NCBI GenBank assembly: GCA_036867785.1
Contig: CP145409.1
Location: forward strand, 1,674,001 to 1,738,000
Origin: Plasmodiophora brassicae
Lineage: Eukaryota; Endomyxa: Phytomyxea; Phytomyxea; Plasmodiophorida
Direction of reading: 5' to 3'
DNA length: 64,000 nt
Part shown: positions 23,918 through 33,795 of the stretch, piece by piece
Numbering within the stretch: position 1 is the first letter of the stretch
How the letters are laid out: each line of letters begins with the position of its first letter
Notes under the pieces: generated by a model
Told to the model about the DNA's origin: nothing
Database searches by the model: none
What the model saw: the letters and a program-made list of their open reading frames with translations, nothing else
Translations under genes and position numbers: made by a program

Positions 23918-26840
23918 TTACCAATTATTAAAGAAGTCCTCCTCAAATTTCGTTTGGGCAGACGCGTTACCTCTGCCTGCACCACCAAGCTTCATCGGCG
24001 GCGCGTTCCGTCTTGCAGAAGCGGAGGTGGCGGGTGCCTGACTTTCGGTCAGCCGCAGAAATGCCAACCTAACGCTAGCGAGGCGTACCCGTTTAGGATC
24101 GGCGGGCTGTGGTCGATGCGCGGATACAGGAGCCGATGTTCGCCCCGTTGACTGCTGGCCGGACAATGAAAGCGGAGGCGGAAGACTGGCGGCGGCGGTT
24201 GTTGTCGTGGTCGGTGGTGACAATGGCTGCAGCGCGAAGTTGTCACTAAGCCAGTCGTCATCCCAGCCGGCTGCGGTTGCTGGCGCCGAAGGCTGCAATG
24301 ACAGATGCCCAAATATGTCATCAGCGCCAGACGATGCAGCAGGCGGATTCATGTCGGGAATAGAATACAATGACAGGCCTGCGTCTGACGGGTCTCGTTT
24401 CGAAGTCAATGACAACGCAGCCTCCACAACGATGTCAGGGCACTGCAAGCGGACAGAACGAAGACGGGGACCAACCGTAAGTTGATCGTGCGCACCATCG
24501 TCCCAATCGTCGGAGATCGGGATCGATTCAGTAATAGCCGGAGCCGACGCACGTGGCGGCTGATATGTGGCAGTTGATGATGGCCCAGCTTTGGAAGACG
24601 GTACAGACTGGGTGCTGCTGACAGAGCTGCGCTTCGCGCTGCTATTCCCTCCTTCACCGGCTGCTGACAACAGCTTGCTGCTGATGGAACTGACAGCCCA
24701 TCCGGTCAGCTTGCCAGCAAGCGCACTGGCTCCCGCGAGATCGGTCGGCATCGCCACTAGCACTTGTCTGTTAGACAGGAACAGTGCAGAGCACAATATG
24801 CGAATGACCTTGTGGGGCGCCGCCTTCAGACTTTCCAGCCCGACCCTGGGATTCTGCAGCCGCATCACCCATGCCAGACGAAAGCTCCTCGATCTGGTCC
24901 ACTAGTGAGCGTATTGTTTGTCTTGCTTGTGTTCTAACCTGTTCACGTGTGAATCAGCATCGATGATGGATGCACGTTGGCGCAAAAGTACACTGAGAGC
25001 GGGATCGATCATCAAGGGGCATATCGATGGAATGATTGACTTCACCAAATCCTCCAGCTTGAACAGGTTGGATGTTGCCTGAAGCGCAGACAGCGCCGCC
25101 TCGCGCGACGGAACGAAAGGATCCCTACGACTCTTTCGTTAGACTACAGAGCAAGAGCGCCATTTGCAGCAATACCTCAACGCCAACGCAATCGTGGGCG
25201 CTAGAATTCGTGCCTGAGAAGTTGCAGACAAATAGGGAACGACTTTGCCTACAGCAATAACCGTGTTCGTCCGAATACCGGCAACGGGATCACGTTGCAT
25301 TCTGGATATCACAGGCATTGCTGAAATCTGAATGGTCTTGTCTCGAAGCTTCGGTAAGATGTACAGTAAGGACTTGACAGTTGCTTCTCGCAGTCGTGGC
25401 TCAGTGTCGGTGAAACCGGTGACAATATGGGGCCACAGAGCATCGTTGACGACCGCATCAGAGACATGCATGATGTAATCAGGCAATGCCTTCAGTAGAG
25501 CGGCACGAACGGCTCTGTCATTGCTCGCGAACTGCTTGACCAGGCAGGGCTGGACAACAGAGACAAACTCATCGACAGGCAGTTTGGCGCCAATGCTAAG
25601 TGTGGCGGTAAGGACACGAGAGGCAGAGGCAGCAACGCCGCCGTATTCAAGAGCAGTCAAGAGACTAGGTAGCACTCGGTATCTCGACAGCGACTCGGGA
25701 AGCGACTCCAGGCGGTCCTGAATGTCACGGAAGAACACTTCTTTCTCAGACGCGTTCTTAATAGCCAGCTGATCCAGAAAATCGACCGTCTTCACGATAT
25801 CGTTATCAAAGTACTTGGACGTTGCTAAAAGCTGGCTAGCCTGCAGTCGATTCACAGACGCAGTTGCAAGCAGCCTAAATCAGGGTCAGTTACACAGCAG
25901 AGAAATGACACAAAGCATACCGTTTGTAGTGCTGGATTAGAGAAGCAGGAATGTTGATTGTGTTGCCGAGCTGTTGAGGCTGCGACAGAACACCATTGAA
26001 CAGTTCAAATATGAGGCAACCCAGACACCATGAGTCTGCAAGACGTCATTAACAACACCGATACGTGTCGGGTCCAAAGATGGTTACCGATGGCATGGAC
26101 AGGCAAGGACGCGAGGGACCCACTCGACTTTGCAATATCAGGCGGGATATACCCAGAAGGAAGGTACGCCTTCAGACTATATTGGTCCAGCGTGCGAAGA
26201 CCATCTGCGTCAGAAACGATATCCATGCCGCCCAACTTCCAATCCCCAGATCTTGTCACGAAGACTGAATAGGACGACAGTGCGCTGTGCGACATCTTGC
26301 AATCATTGTTGATAAACGACACGGCCGACTATCAGCACCATTAGGGATGCGAGAGAGAGCATATGAGTACAGGCACCAAACAACGTACGGCGATTTGGTA
26401 CAGACCCAGCGGGATCATCCTTGGGTCGCCATCGAACCCATTACTGCCGATGACGACAGGAGAAACTCGTTCGGTGACTATGAATATATTCTCGGGCACC
26501 TGTGCCATGCATTAGATGGAAGGTCACTTCGTATTGCGAATGCGATCAGCCTACTTCGGTTGAGTCGATGAATCGAAGAATATGCGGGTACCTGAGCGTT
26601 TTCAAGCGCATAACACATCTAGTCGCATTGTGGATCATCTGCGGCGACGACGATTTCTTGTCGAACACGAACACGGATACCTCCTCGTTGTCCGACTACA
26701 CGCATGCTCAGGATCCACAATGCCGAGCGGGCAGACGATTACCGGCGCACCTTCCGGGACCCATCGTGCAGCGCCCAGCCGAGATGTGTGCCGCGCAGGT
26801 CGCCCAGTTTGTAAGGGAACGACGAGTTCACGGCTCCCAT
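23918..26840 (-). CDS. SCYL1-like N-terminal pseudokinase with HEAT repeats
   Basis: About ten exons encode roughly 800 aa colinear with SCYL1, a Golgi/COPI-linked scaffold. The N-terminus reads FPYKLGDLRGTHLGWALHDG, then EVSVFVFDKK and LKTLRYPHILRFIDSTE. In the kinase-like domain the catalytic loop is replaced (FINNDCKMSHSAL) and the DFG position reads LGG (WKLGGMDI), both as in the family, so it should be inactive. Then come DSWCLGCLIFELFNG, a HEAT array (RLLATASVNRLQASQLL through RDPFVPSREAALSALQ), and an acidic, Trp/Asp-rich tail with SDDWDD and GWDDDWLS, then MKLGGAG near the end as in SCYL1. The start is the ATG at 26838-26840, 143 bp from the transposon edge. The tail may hold one further 51-nt in-frame intron. 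The terminal RKLD COPI motif of animals is not present; the protein ends FFNNW. Confidence 0.88.
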
Positions 26841-26983
26841 TGGACCAGCGGGCAACGCGCTCTGCGAGCGCCAAGGCGTTCAGCAGAGAGGTCCTGGCGA
26901 AAATATCGAATTTGGCCGGACGCCTGTCCAGATTTTGGCAACTCTTTTTTGACTGCGACCTCCCGAACTGCGGCGACTTGCCA

Positions 26984-26987
26984 ATAT
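26984..26987. repeat. left target-site duplication (ATAT)
   Basis: ATAT directly outside the left inverted repeat, matched by ATAT at 29039-29042 outside the right one. It is short, so it could partly reflect chance or be a TA duplication. Confidence 0.55.
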
Positions 26988-27024
26988 CCCTACTCCGTGT
27001 AAACCGTAATATATTACGGTTTAG
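26988..27024 (+). repeat. left terminal inverted repeat of the transposon
   Basis: Twelve to thirteen perfect bases (CCCTACTCCGTG) followed by TAA and the palindromic core ACCGTAATATATTACGGT plus TTAG. It pairs with 29000-29038. Confidence 0.75.
27000..27023. repeat. palindrome copy 1 (24 bp)
   Basis: A perfect 24-bp palindrome with core ACCGTAATATATTACGGT and outer arms TAA/TTA, inside the left end of the transposon. Confidence 0.9.
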
Positions 27025-27061
27025 CCGAAAATAGCTCTGCGAGGTCCTGGTTGTAGATCGG

Positions 27062-27087
27062 CTAAACCGTAATATATTACGGTTTAG
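27062..27087. repeat. palindrome copy 2 (26 bp)
   Basis: A perfect 26-bp palindrome with the same core and arms CTAA/TTAG. The spacer between copies 1 and 2 is itself bounded by inverted bases (TTAGCCGA and TCGGCTAA), so 27001-27087 is a nested palindrome. Confidence 0.9.
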
Positions 27088-27217
27088 AGGGGTGCTGCCT
27101 GTGTCTCTTTGGGGTACTCGTCATGCTCGAAACTGATGGTGGTGAACTGTAAAAATAGGAACGAACATCCAGGCCAACAACTTCAATTTTTGGGCCACCA
27201 CAGCCAGAGCTGTTGCC

Positions 27218-28629
27218 ATGGCGCCGGCGTCGAGCAGTGCGAGCGCTCGTAAGTCAGTTCAAGCAGCAGTTACGAAGCGGTTCAACGGGACCAATGGGTG
27301 GAATATCCCGAGCGATCCGCCACGCTTCGAGTTGTTGATGGAAGACTACTTCGTGTCGGCCGTTTTCAAGCAGCGCCTCGCGGATCACTCAAAGGCCACC
27401 ACCGCCAGGATCGATCAGGCGCTGCAAGTACGGCGCCTCGCTGTTCGGAACGAGGGCGCTGCCCTCCAAACTGTTCCGGACGCTGGTCAACCATCTCCGG
27501 GCGTTCGAGACGGTCGGGCGGTCCGGCTCCTGTGACATTAATAATTACGTTCCTGGACACCACAGACTATACTCCAACTATCGATTTCTTGAGCAAGCGA
27601 TTGTCGCCGCTTCGCGGAAACTGTTCGTCAAGGAGAACACCTGGTTAGTCCTCGACGACGAGATCGTTGCGTCGACAAGGCAACTTTCGATGTCAATAAG
27701 TTGAGGTACCCACGAAACAGCCTTCCATTCGAGGTCAAGTACGTCATCCACCTGCTCTTCCAAGCCTGCGGGTTGGACACCTGTATTGCTTTCAGGTAGT
27801 CACGTGCTCTCAGTCTTGTTTACCACTGTTGACTGAATGAATATTCCAAGGTACTGGAAATGCAGACACGACCTTCAGGACGAGAAGACGGCCTTGTCGA
27901 CTTTCAAAGCGTTACGCCGAGACCTTGTTTCAGAGGAGACCATAGAAGACTTCGTGATCCAGGCCGGCCGAGACATTCTCAACGAGGCTGTCGACGTTCC
28001 TAGGTGTACTTGCAGAGAGAAGCGTCGTTCAAAATCTCGGGGACCTCATCCCCAAGATACCTCGACGTAATGCTCTTTCCGTCTTTAGGACCGATGAAGG
28101 CTGGACGATCAGGTAGGTAACATCCCAAACGTGGTTGACATTGTGTTCTGATTCCGCAATTGCACAGGAGTTCCGCCCATCACCCGATGGAGAAGCTGAT
28201 CCAAGATCCGGAAACGAACGAGCGTCTTAAGCGAAGTGTTCGAGGCTGCGTCTTGTGTGTCCGCGAGACAAACCATTACTGCTATACGCGTAAACAGTTC
28301 GTACTGCTCCTGTCGGAAGCGACCATCGTGCGTGCTGCGACTTCCATGCTCTGCGCCACTTGCCGATGAAGAAGCGGTCGGTCCCAAAGCGGGCGTACAG
28401 TATGAAAGAAGACGAAGAGGAGCAACGCTCACAACGCGCCATAGAAATTGTCGCTTCGAAGAAGACATCTGGCATTGCCTCGCCTGCCGCCCATTCTGAT
28501 GGCAACGGTGGTCCCGAGTTGAATGCTGGTGCCGCCAAGCGTGGCCGGGGACGGCCGCGAAAGCGTCGCGATGACACCATTGAATCACAGGTTGTCTCAC
28601 ATGGCATTCTGCTTTGCAGTTTCTACTGA
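27218..28629 (+). CDS. transposase-like coding region, probably piggyBac-type and possibly decayed
   Basis: The coding stretch starts at the ATG at 27218 (NGTNGWNIPSDPPRFELLME). It continues through GASLFGTRALPSKLFRTLVN, RLYSNYRFLEQAIVAASRKL, TWLVLDDEIV, KLRYPRNSLPFEVKYVIHLL and TAFKALRRD-type helices to a Cys pair region (RLKRSVRGCVLCVRETNHYC). Last come a Lys/Glu-rich segment and an AT-hook-like KRGRGRPRKRR. The LDDE motif followed by a K-x-RYP-x-N-x-LPF block resembles the DDE region of piggyBac transposases (DDE_Tnp_1_7), and the Cys region resembles their C-terminal finger. The frame changes at about 27425 and 27666. Short introns could explain the first; an intron at the second would remove the DDE motif, so a frameshift is more likely there. 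Family assignment is by eye and tentative. Confidence 0.45.
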
Positions 28630-28805
28630 GTCATTGACCTACTGCTGGCGTCGCTCAGGTTCAGGAGGATACCAGGTGTGCAATCAGAGTGAAACCCCAA
28701 TCGCGCTCCGAACGCGCTCTGCCGCTCACGGGGATCATAACTGAATTTTACACACAGACATCACTGTCGCTAAGAACGTAACTGGCTTTCCACAAATTTT
28801 CATTT

Positions 28806-28829
28806 CAAACCGTAATATATTACGGTTTG
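28806..28829. repeat. palindrome copy 3 (24 bp)
   Basis: A perfect palindrome with core ACCGTAATATATTACGGT and arms CAA/TTG, in the AT-richer 3' part of the element, about 200 bp inside the right end. Confidence 0.9.
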
Positions 28830-28999
28830 CGCAGGTCCACCGGACTTGTGAGGGAGCTTGTAAAAAATGTCGTGCGATGAGGACGAACGATCAGTCCTTG
28901 CCGTCTTCGCCAAAATTCATTGGCCGGCAGGTCCTGTCGAACTGTACAGCTAGACGAATTTTCGGATCCTTTATAAAATTATGGAGACAGGCCAAAGTC

Positions 29000-29038
29000 T
29001 AAACCGTAATATATTACGGTGAAGCCCACGGAGTAGGG
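29000..29038 (-). repeat. right terminal inverted repeat, including palindrome copy 4
   Basis: The palindromic core at 29003-29020 (18 bp perfect) is followed by GAAGCC and the terminal CACGGAGTAGGG. On the opposite strand it repeats the left end. Confidence 0.75.
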
Positions 29039-29042
29039 ATAT
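29039..29042. repeat. right target-site duplication (ATAT)
   Basis: Partner of 26984-26987. It is followed by a single A before the ATG of the next gene at 29044. Confidence 0.55.
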
Positions 29043-29043
29043 A

Positions 29044-30293
29044 ATGCCGAATGCCGCCCAGGCGAGTACCGCGTTGTCGTGGTATTGCTGGGGGTCGCTG
29101 TCAACGATTGAGTGCGGCGTTGACGATGCTGTTGAGCCGCGACGATGGACGGGGTTAGAAGACGCTGATGTAGTGCAGTGCGGTGGGACGCATTGTCTGG
29201 CGGTCCGCAGCGGGCAGGTGCACGCCTGGGGCGCCAATTCGCATGGGCAATGCGGCGCGGAGCGGGACAACAGGATTCATCCGCCGACGACGGTTCAGTT
29301 CGCGGTTCCTGTGGAAACCGTTGCCTGCGGCTGGTGGCATTCCTTGGTTCTCACACGTGACGGCCGAGTTGCATCGTGGGGTCATCCGGAACAAATCGGC
29401 CGTGATGGGGACCCGTTCCAGTGCCAACTGATTCCCGATATCTGCCAAGTTCGTCAGATATCGTGTGGTTTCAGACATAGCATTGCAGTTGCCAATGATG
29501 GATCCGTGTATGCCTGGGGACAAAACAAATTGTACGTCGTCCAACCGATTATCCAGCGTCCTCCCAAGGATCAATGGGTGTCCCTGCAGTGGCCAACTAG
29601 GAATTGCTCCAAGCAAGACCATGGTGGCGAGGCCTGTACGTTCAGCGTCCATCGATGCCCGTTTCGCCAGTTGTGGACTACGCCACTCAGTGGTACTGAC
29701 AGGTTTATCTGTCCATTGCTTGTCGTCATGTGGGATGCTGATCGTTGCTAAGGAAGTGGAGCCGTGATATCTGCCGGGGAGAATCGCTATGGCCAGCTTG
29801 GTAGAAACACCTCCGCGTCGTTTTGCAGCGAATGGCGCCCAACAGATATGGACGGCCGGCAGACGATTGTCGACGTTCGTTCTGGTTGGTCGCACGTCAT
29901 CGCGCTGACAAGCGTGGGGTCCGTGCTTGCATGGGGTCGATCAGGTCAGGCCGACGCCGTTTGGTTTTGTATTCGTCATCGTTAACCAATGCGCGACTAG
30001 ACTTTGGCCAACTGGGTACGCCACAGGGCGGGCCCGCCCCTCGGATCGTTCCAGTTCCGGAGCGCGTTCGAAGTATTTGCTGTGGATCAGAGCATTCGTT
30101 GTGCCTTGGCGAGACAAGGCTCTGGGCCTTCGGTTGGAATGAGCACGGCAATTTGGGCACGGGGTGCACGAATAACAGTTTCGAACCAGTTCCTGTTGGG
30201 CGCCTGCCTTCTGGGGAAATCGTCTGCGTTACAGCCGGAGGCGCGATCTCGTTCACTTGTGTGAGACGGATTAACGTGGACGCCGCTTCTTGA
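29044..30293 (+). CDS. RCC1-repeat protein of the SERGEF (DelGEF) type
   Basis: Four exons encode about 360 aa forming a seven-bladed RCC1 propeller. Successive blades read VHAWGANSHGQCGAE, VACGWWHSLVLTRDGRVASW, ISCGFRHSIAVANDGSVYAWG, NKFGQLGIAPSKT (after splicing), SAGENRYGQLGRNTS, VRSGWSHVIALTSVGSVLAWG, SDFGQLGTPQG and CCGSEHSLCLGETRLWAFGW with NEHGNLGTG. Order and wording match vertebrate SERGEF, a secretion-regulating RCC1 protein that binds Sec5. Introns of 50-60 nt restore each blade and no internal stop remains, so the gene is intact. Its ATG lies 5 bp from the transposon terminus, so its 5' UTR and promoter must lie in or beyond the element. It converges on the kinase gene with 12 bp between stops. 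Confidence 0.82.
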
Positions 30294-30305
30294 ATGAACG
30301 GTCTT

Positions 30306-32206
30306 TCATAACTCTTCGCGAATTGTTAACGGATCCCACACCGACATTCGCTGGGATTCGATGCCGTCTCCGCATCGATGCTCGTCAAGGTGCTTCTTGA
30401 ACTCGAACTCGGATTTACATCGATCGCAAAGGAAAGGGCCATGAAACCATGCGTGTTCCAGGGCATCTTGAGCGGTTATCCGAGACGTAGGTCTCCATTG
30501 TAACAAACGCTGTACACCATCAGCCGCAATTCTGGAATACACCGTCGATGTTCCACTTACCCTAACCAGGCGTATGAAATTCGCTGAAGGTGCACCGATT
30601 CCGATTGGATCCAACGTGGCAAGAAGCGCTTGAAAATCGGCGTTACTACAGGCTTGTGCATTGTCCAGGCCTCTCATGTCAAGAGGTCTACCATCGCGAC
30701 GCGGATCGTAGATGCAATACTCAAAGAATGCGCGAAACTTGACAGCCAGTGATCGCGTGTCCTCCGATTCTCCCTCTGTCCAATGAATGTCACGGGTCGA
30801 CGTAGGATTGCCGAATCCCTCGGGAATCCTCACCAAGGAACCGGTCGATAATGGCTCTCGTTCGCTGCCTGACCCGAAACACATCCGAGGTCCCGAGTAC
30901 CATTTCCAGCAACAACACACCGATTGACCTATGTAGGAGACCGGTCAGATATTGAAGACTGATAATCGAACGATGGTCACCATAGATCATAGGTTGTTGG
31001 CGCGTGGAGAGCATATGGGTTTTGGCTGAACAGCACCTCGGGAGGCGCATAGTCAAGGGTTTCCTCCTCTTTCGACGGTCCATAGATTGGGTAGTATCGC
31101 TTCAGCGACGCATAGTCGACAGCGCTACCGAAATCCCCAAGAGTCAAGTATTCCGCGTTTCGTTGATGCCGTGCAGCGCCCTGAGTTCGCGCTCGGCTCA
31201 GCAGGATGTTGCTGGGCTTCACATCTCTGTGGGTCACTGCGCAGATGGTCAGTCCTGCTGGGAGGACAAGCACGCGAAGGTTCCACCAACCGCTCTTGTC
31301 GTGGCATTCGGCAACGGCTTGCAGCACCTGGTATGCGATTGACTGCATAGTTGTCCAGAGCGGATTCGACTCAACTGGAAACCATCATAAGGGCATCGTC
31401 AGTTCAGCGCGACAAACCATCGTTACCTTCCTTCTCGAGTTTCATTTGGCGCCACTCGGCACTGGGATGGACAACGCCATCGTGGATATCATACAGCATT
31501 CTATACAAGGACCGACCCTCGTGGTGGAACACACACCAGTAGTCGCCCTGTTGCCAAGTGCAACATCAGATATCGTGCCACAAGCTTCATGGAAATCTTA
31601 CTCCTTCAGTAAAGCATTCTTCGAAACGAGCAATATGGGCTGAACCCTACAACATGAACTCCGGTCATAAAGGGTCCTTTCTATGATCCGTTCAGATCAC
31701 CTTCAACAGGCGGCCGAAGTACTCCTCCCGGAGTGCACTGAACTGGCGACCGTCGCCCGGAAGGAATCTCTTCAGAACGAATAGTTCTAAATTCGCTAGG
31801 TCGTCTTGAATAAACTGTACCGGACATCATGTTGTGTTCACCGCAGCGGTTCAGTATCCCGCCAGACCTCATCAGAATTGCTGGCCAACAACGTATGCGT
31901 GAAGTGCGACGCGCCCTTTGATGTCGACGAAGATCTAATGCGAATAGCGGTCCACACCTCCCCGAATCCCCCTTTGGCAAACTGGCGATGGATCTCGTAC
32001 TCGAACAGCAGCTCCGCTATCCGGACCGATGGTTTGAAGACGAGCGCTCGCGATCGACCGGGTTCCGATCGCGCCAGGCGCTCATGCAACACGAACTGGT
32101 TAGCGATGACGTTCCCGGTAGCAGCATCGACTAGCGCCTTCGTGTCATCGTTACGGTCCGCGGACGCCACCGCGAACACCCAGACCGAAATCAGCACCGC
32201 CAACAT
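30306..32206 (-). CDS. protein kinase with N-terminal signal peptide and C-terminal zinc-finger-like motif
   Basis: Eight exons encode about 500 aa. The N-terminus MLAVLISVWVFAVASADRND is a convincing signal peptide or anchor. The kinase domain has the glycine loop (AKGGFGEVW), the VAIK-type lysine in FVLKRFL, the catalytic loop THRDVKPSNILL, DFG in TLGDFGSAVDY, APPE and DLWSIGVLLLEMVLG, so it should be active. The YYPIYGPSKEEETLDYAPPE and TSDVFRVRQRTRAIIDRFL segments resemble a plant/protist group that includes the plant kinase-PP2C fusions. After the C-lobe (WRPTSRITAQDALEHAWF) comes CDRC, then HLDEHRC, a degenerate C2HC finger. No second transmembrane segment is seen, which implies a lumenal or secreted kinase or a short-anchored one. 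The intron between ASNSDE and FIQDDLANLELFVLKRF is 60 nt. Confidence 0.8.
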
Positions 32207-32333
32207 GTCGCGAAGCGACGCTTCGGAAGAGTGGCACGCGTGGACGTTTTTGCAATGTCCCCTTACCTCTCACGCCTGTGAATTGAAGCTGCGTCATTTA
32301 TCACAAAGAGGGAGTATGGAAGGACGTGCGACG

Positions 32334-33602
32334 CTAATGGAATATCAGTTCGTGGTCCCAGAGCAGGTCAGCCCGTCCTGTCTTGATGACAAACATGTTC
32401 GTAAAGAACGCATAGTACGCGATGCTGTAGGCTGCGAGCAGGTGGTTAGAAACGGCAACAGGTGCGGCACGGATCAGGCGCTGGACCTAGGTGCCACCAC
32501 ATGTGCGAGTGCCCGAAAAGGTCAAACCGGTGTGGGACGAGCCGTTCGGGGATCTTGAGAACGTGTATCACTGCGCCTGCAATGAGCAGGAAGAGGAACA
32601 GATCACCTGTGGGTATAGCACACGTGGTCAGAGGGGTGGGAAATGTTCGACATCCGTCCGTGGCAAACCTCTAGGCGTCTTCGGCGTATGCAGAATATGG
32701 GTTGGAATAACGAATATAATGACGCAGATGATGTTGACCCCCTGGAGCCACAAAAGCCCGTCCCGGCCATCCATTACCCTGGGTCGTTCGTGTTTAAGCA
32801 CCCGCTCAGCTTCATAAAGTTGCCTGCCAGCTGACCGGTAGACTGCACAGAACGCTGATGTTGCAGCAATTGCACAAACAACAAGGATGAATTCCGCCTG
32901 CCAGGACAGATTCGTTAACTGGAATCCGTAATACTGGAGACACAGGGACAGTGCCATAATGGCGAGGTTGATCCCTGTCAACAACGATTAGATGCTGATG
33001 AGGAACCGAGCTGTAGGGCACGTTTACCGATCAGATCCCCGGCTGACCAAATGCTGTAGTGATGTGGAATGGATAGGAATGCATGGTAACCGGCGACGAT
33101 CAGCGCATTGCAGGCGAATAACGCAATGGACATGTAGAGTCCATTGGGATTGAAACCATCTATCGAAGGCATCGACGCGAGGTTCAAGACCAGCAGCGCA
33201 CTTCAAGCATCGATGAGGACGCGGTCGGATGATATGGCACTTATTGGGGTCACCTTGGAGCGAATCCAACAATGGCGCTGATGATATTCATTGTCTCGTT
33301 GTCAAACGTGTGCAGGTCTGCAAGCTTGTGCCAGTAGCCCTCGTGGATACTGAACCCACGAGCGATATACCTGTCCGTGTGTGTTGGCGACAGTTCTGTA
33401 AGACGTGGTCGTCTTCTGGGGCTGACCTATTCTTCGCAACGTGAGGTGGCCACTTGCGGGTAGATTCCGCTCTCTGCTTGTGAGTTGGCGACGTGTCTGT
33501 TGACGTTCGCACTTCAACGATCCCGCCATCTGCCGCGAAGAACATCCGAGTATGCGACCGCGGCGATGGTGACCGCTCCCCGTCCATCCCGTGCTTCTTC
33601 AT
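32334..33602 (-). CDS. PAQR-family (progestin/adipoQ receptor, hemolysin-III-like) seven-pass membrane protein
   Basis: About seven exons. After a polar N-terminus (MKKHGMDGERSPSPRSHTR) the PAQR core begins with RYIARGFSIHEGYWHKLADL and HTFDNETMNIISAIVGF, the position of the HNET motif. Hydrophobic helices follow: SIALFACNALIVAGYHAFLS, LIGINLAIMALSLCLQYYGF, AEFILVVCAIAATSAFCAVY, VNIICVIIFVIPTH and LFLFLLIAGAVIHVLKIPER. The closing motif HRFDLFGHSHMWWHL contains the conserved D and HSH residues that form the zinc site in adiponectin receptors. These are intramembrane hydrolases or receptors for lipids and steroids. The last exon reads YSIAYYAFFTNM and ends at the TAG at 32334-32336. The first two exon boundaries are uncertain. 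It shares a 193-bp divergent promoter with the AASDH-like gene. Confidence 0.75.
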
Positions 33603-33795
33603 CACAGTATCCAGTGCCAACAACAACAGCCACACGTACACACCTACTGGAACGATATACCTCCAACAGTCTTCGTGTCGATCCGAAGAGTACCCGATCC
33701 GACATTCAGTTTGAATCTGATCCAGACAGAAGTCTGGATCAACTCTTTGATGGGGACGGTTCACCCAAGCTGGATCACAGATCGTGCATATAAGT

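Larger units (their letters stand above)
26988..29038 (+). mobile_element. 2.05-kb DNA transposon with terminal inverted repeats, probably piggyBac-like
   Basis: The ends are inverted copies: CCCTACTCCGTG at 26988-26999 and CACGGAGTAGGG at 29027-29038. Just inside each end lies a copy of a palindrome with core ACCGTAATATATTACGGT, so the ends match for about 38 bp with a 3-base difference in spacing. ATAT at 26984-26987 and ATAT at 29039-29042 flank the ends directly and fit a 4-bp palindromic target duplication. A TA duplication with one more T in the repeat is the other reading. The inside holds a transposase-like coding region. The CCCTA terminus and the protein suggest piggyBac, but that superfamily normally duplicates TTAA. 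The insertion lies between two divergent host genes and ends just before the SERGEF start codon. The near-identical ends suggest a fairly recent arrival. Confidence 0.75.

Noticed and set aside
27000-29020. Repeated palindromes as a CRISPR-like array
   Set aside because: There are only four copies with irregular spacing, no spacers of constant size, and a eukaryotic setting; they belong to the transposon.
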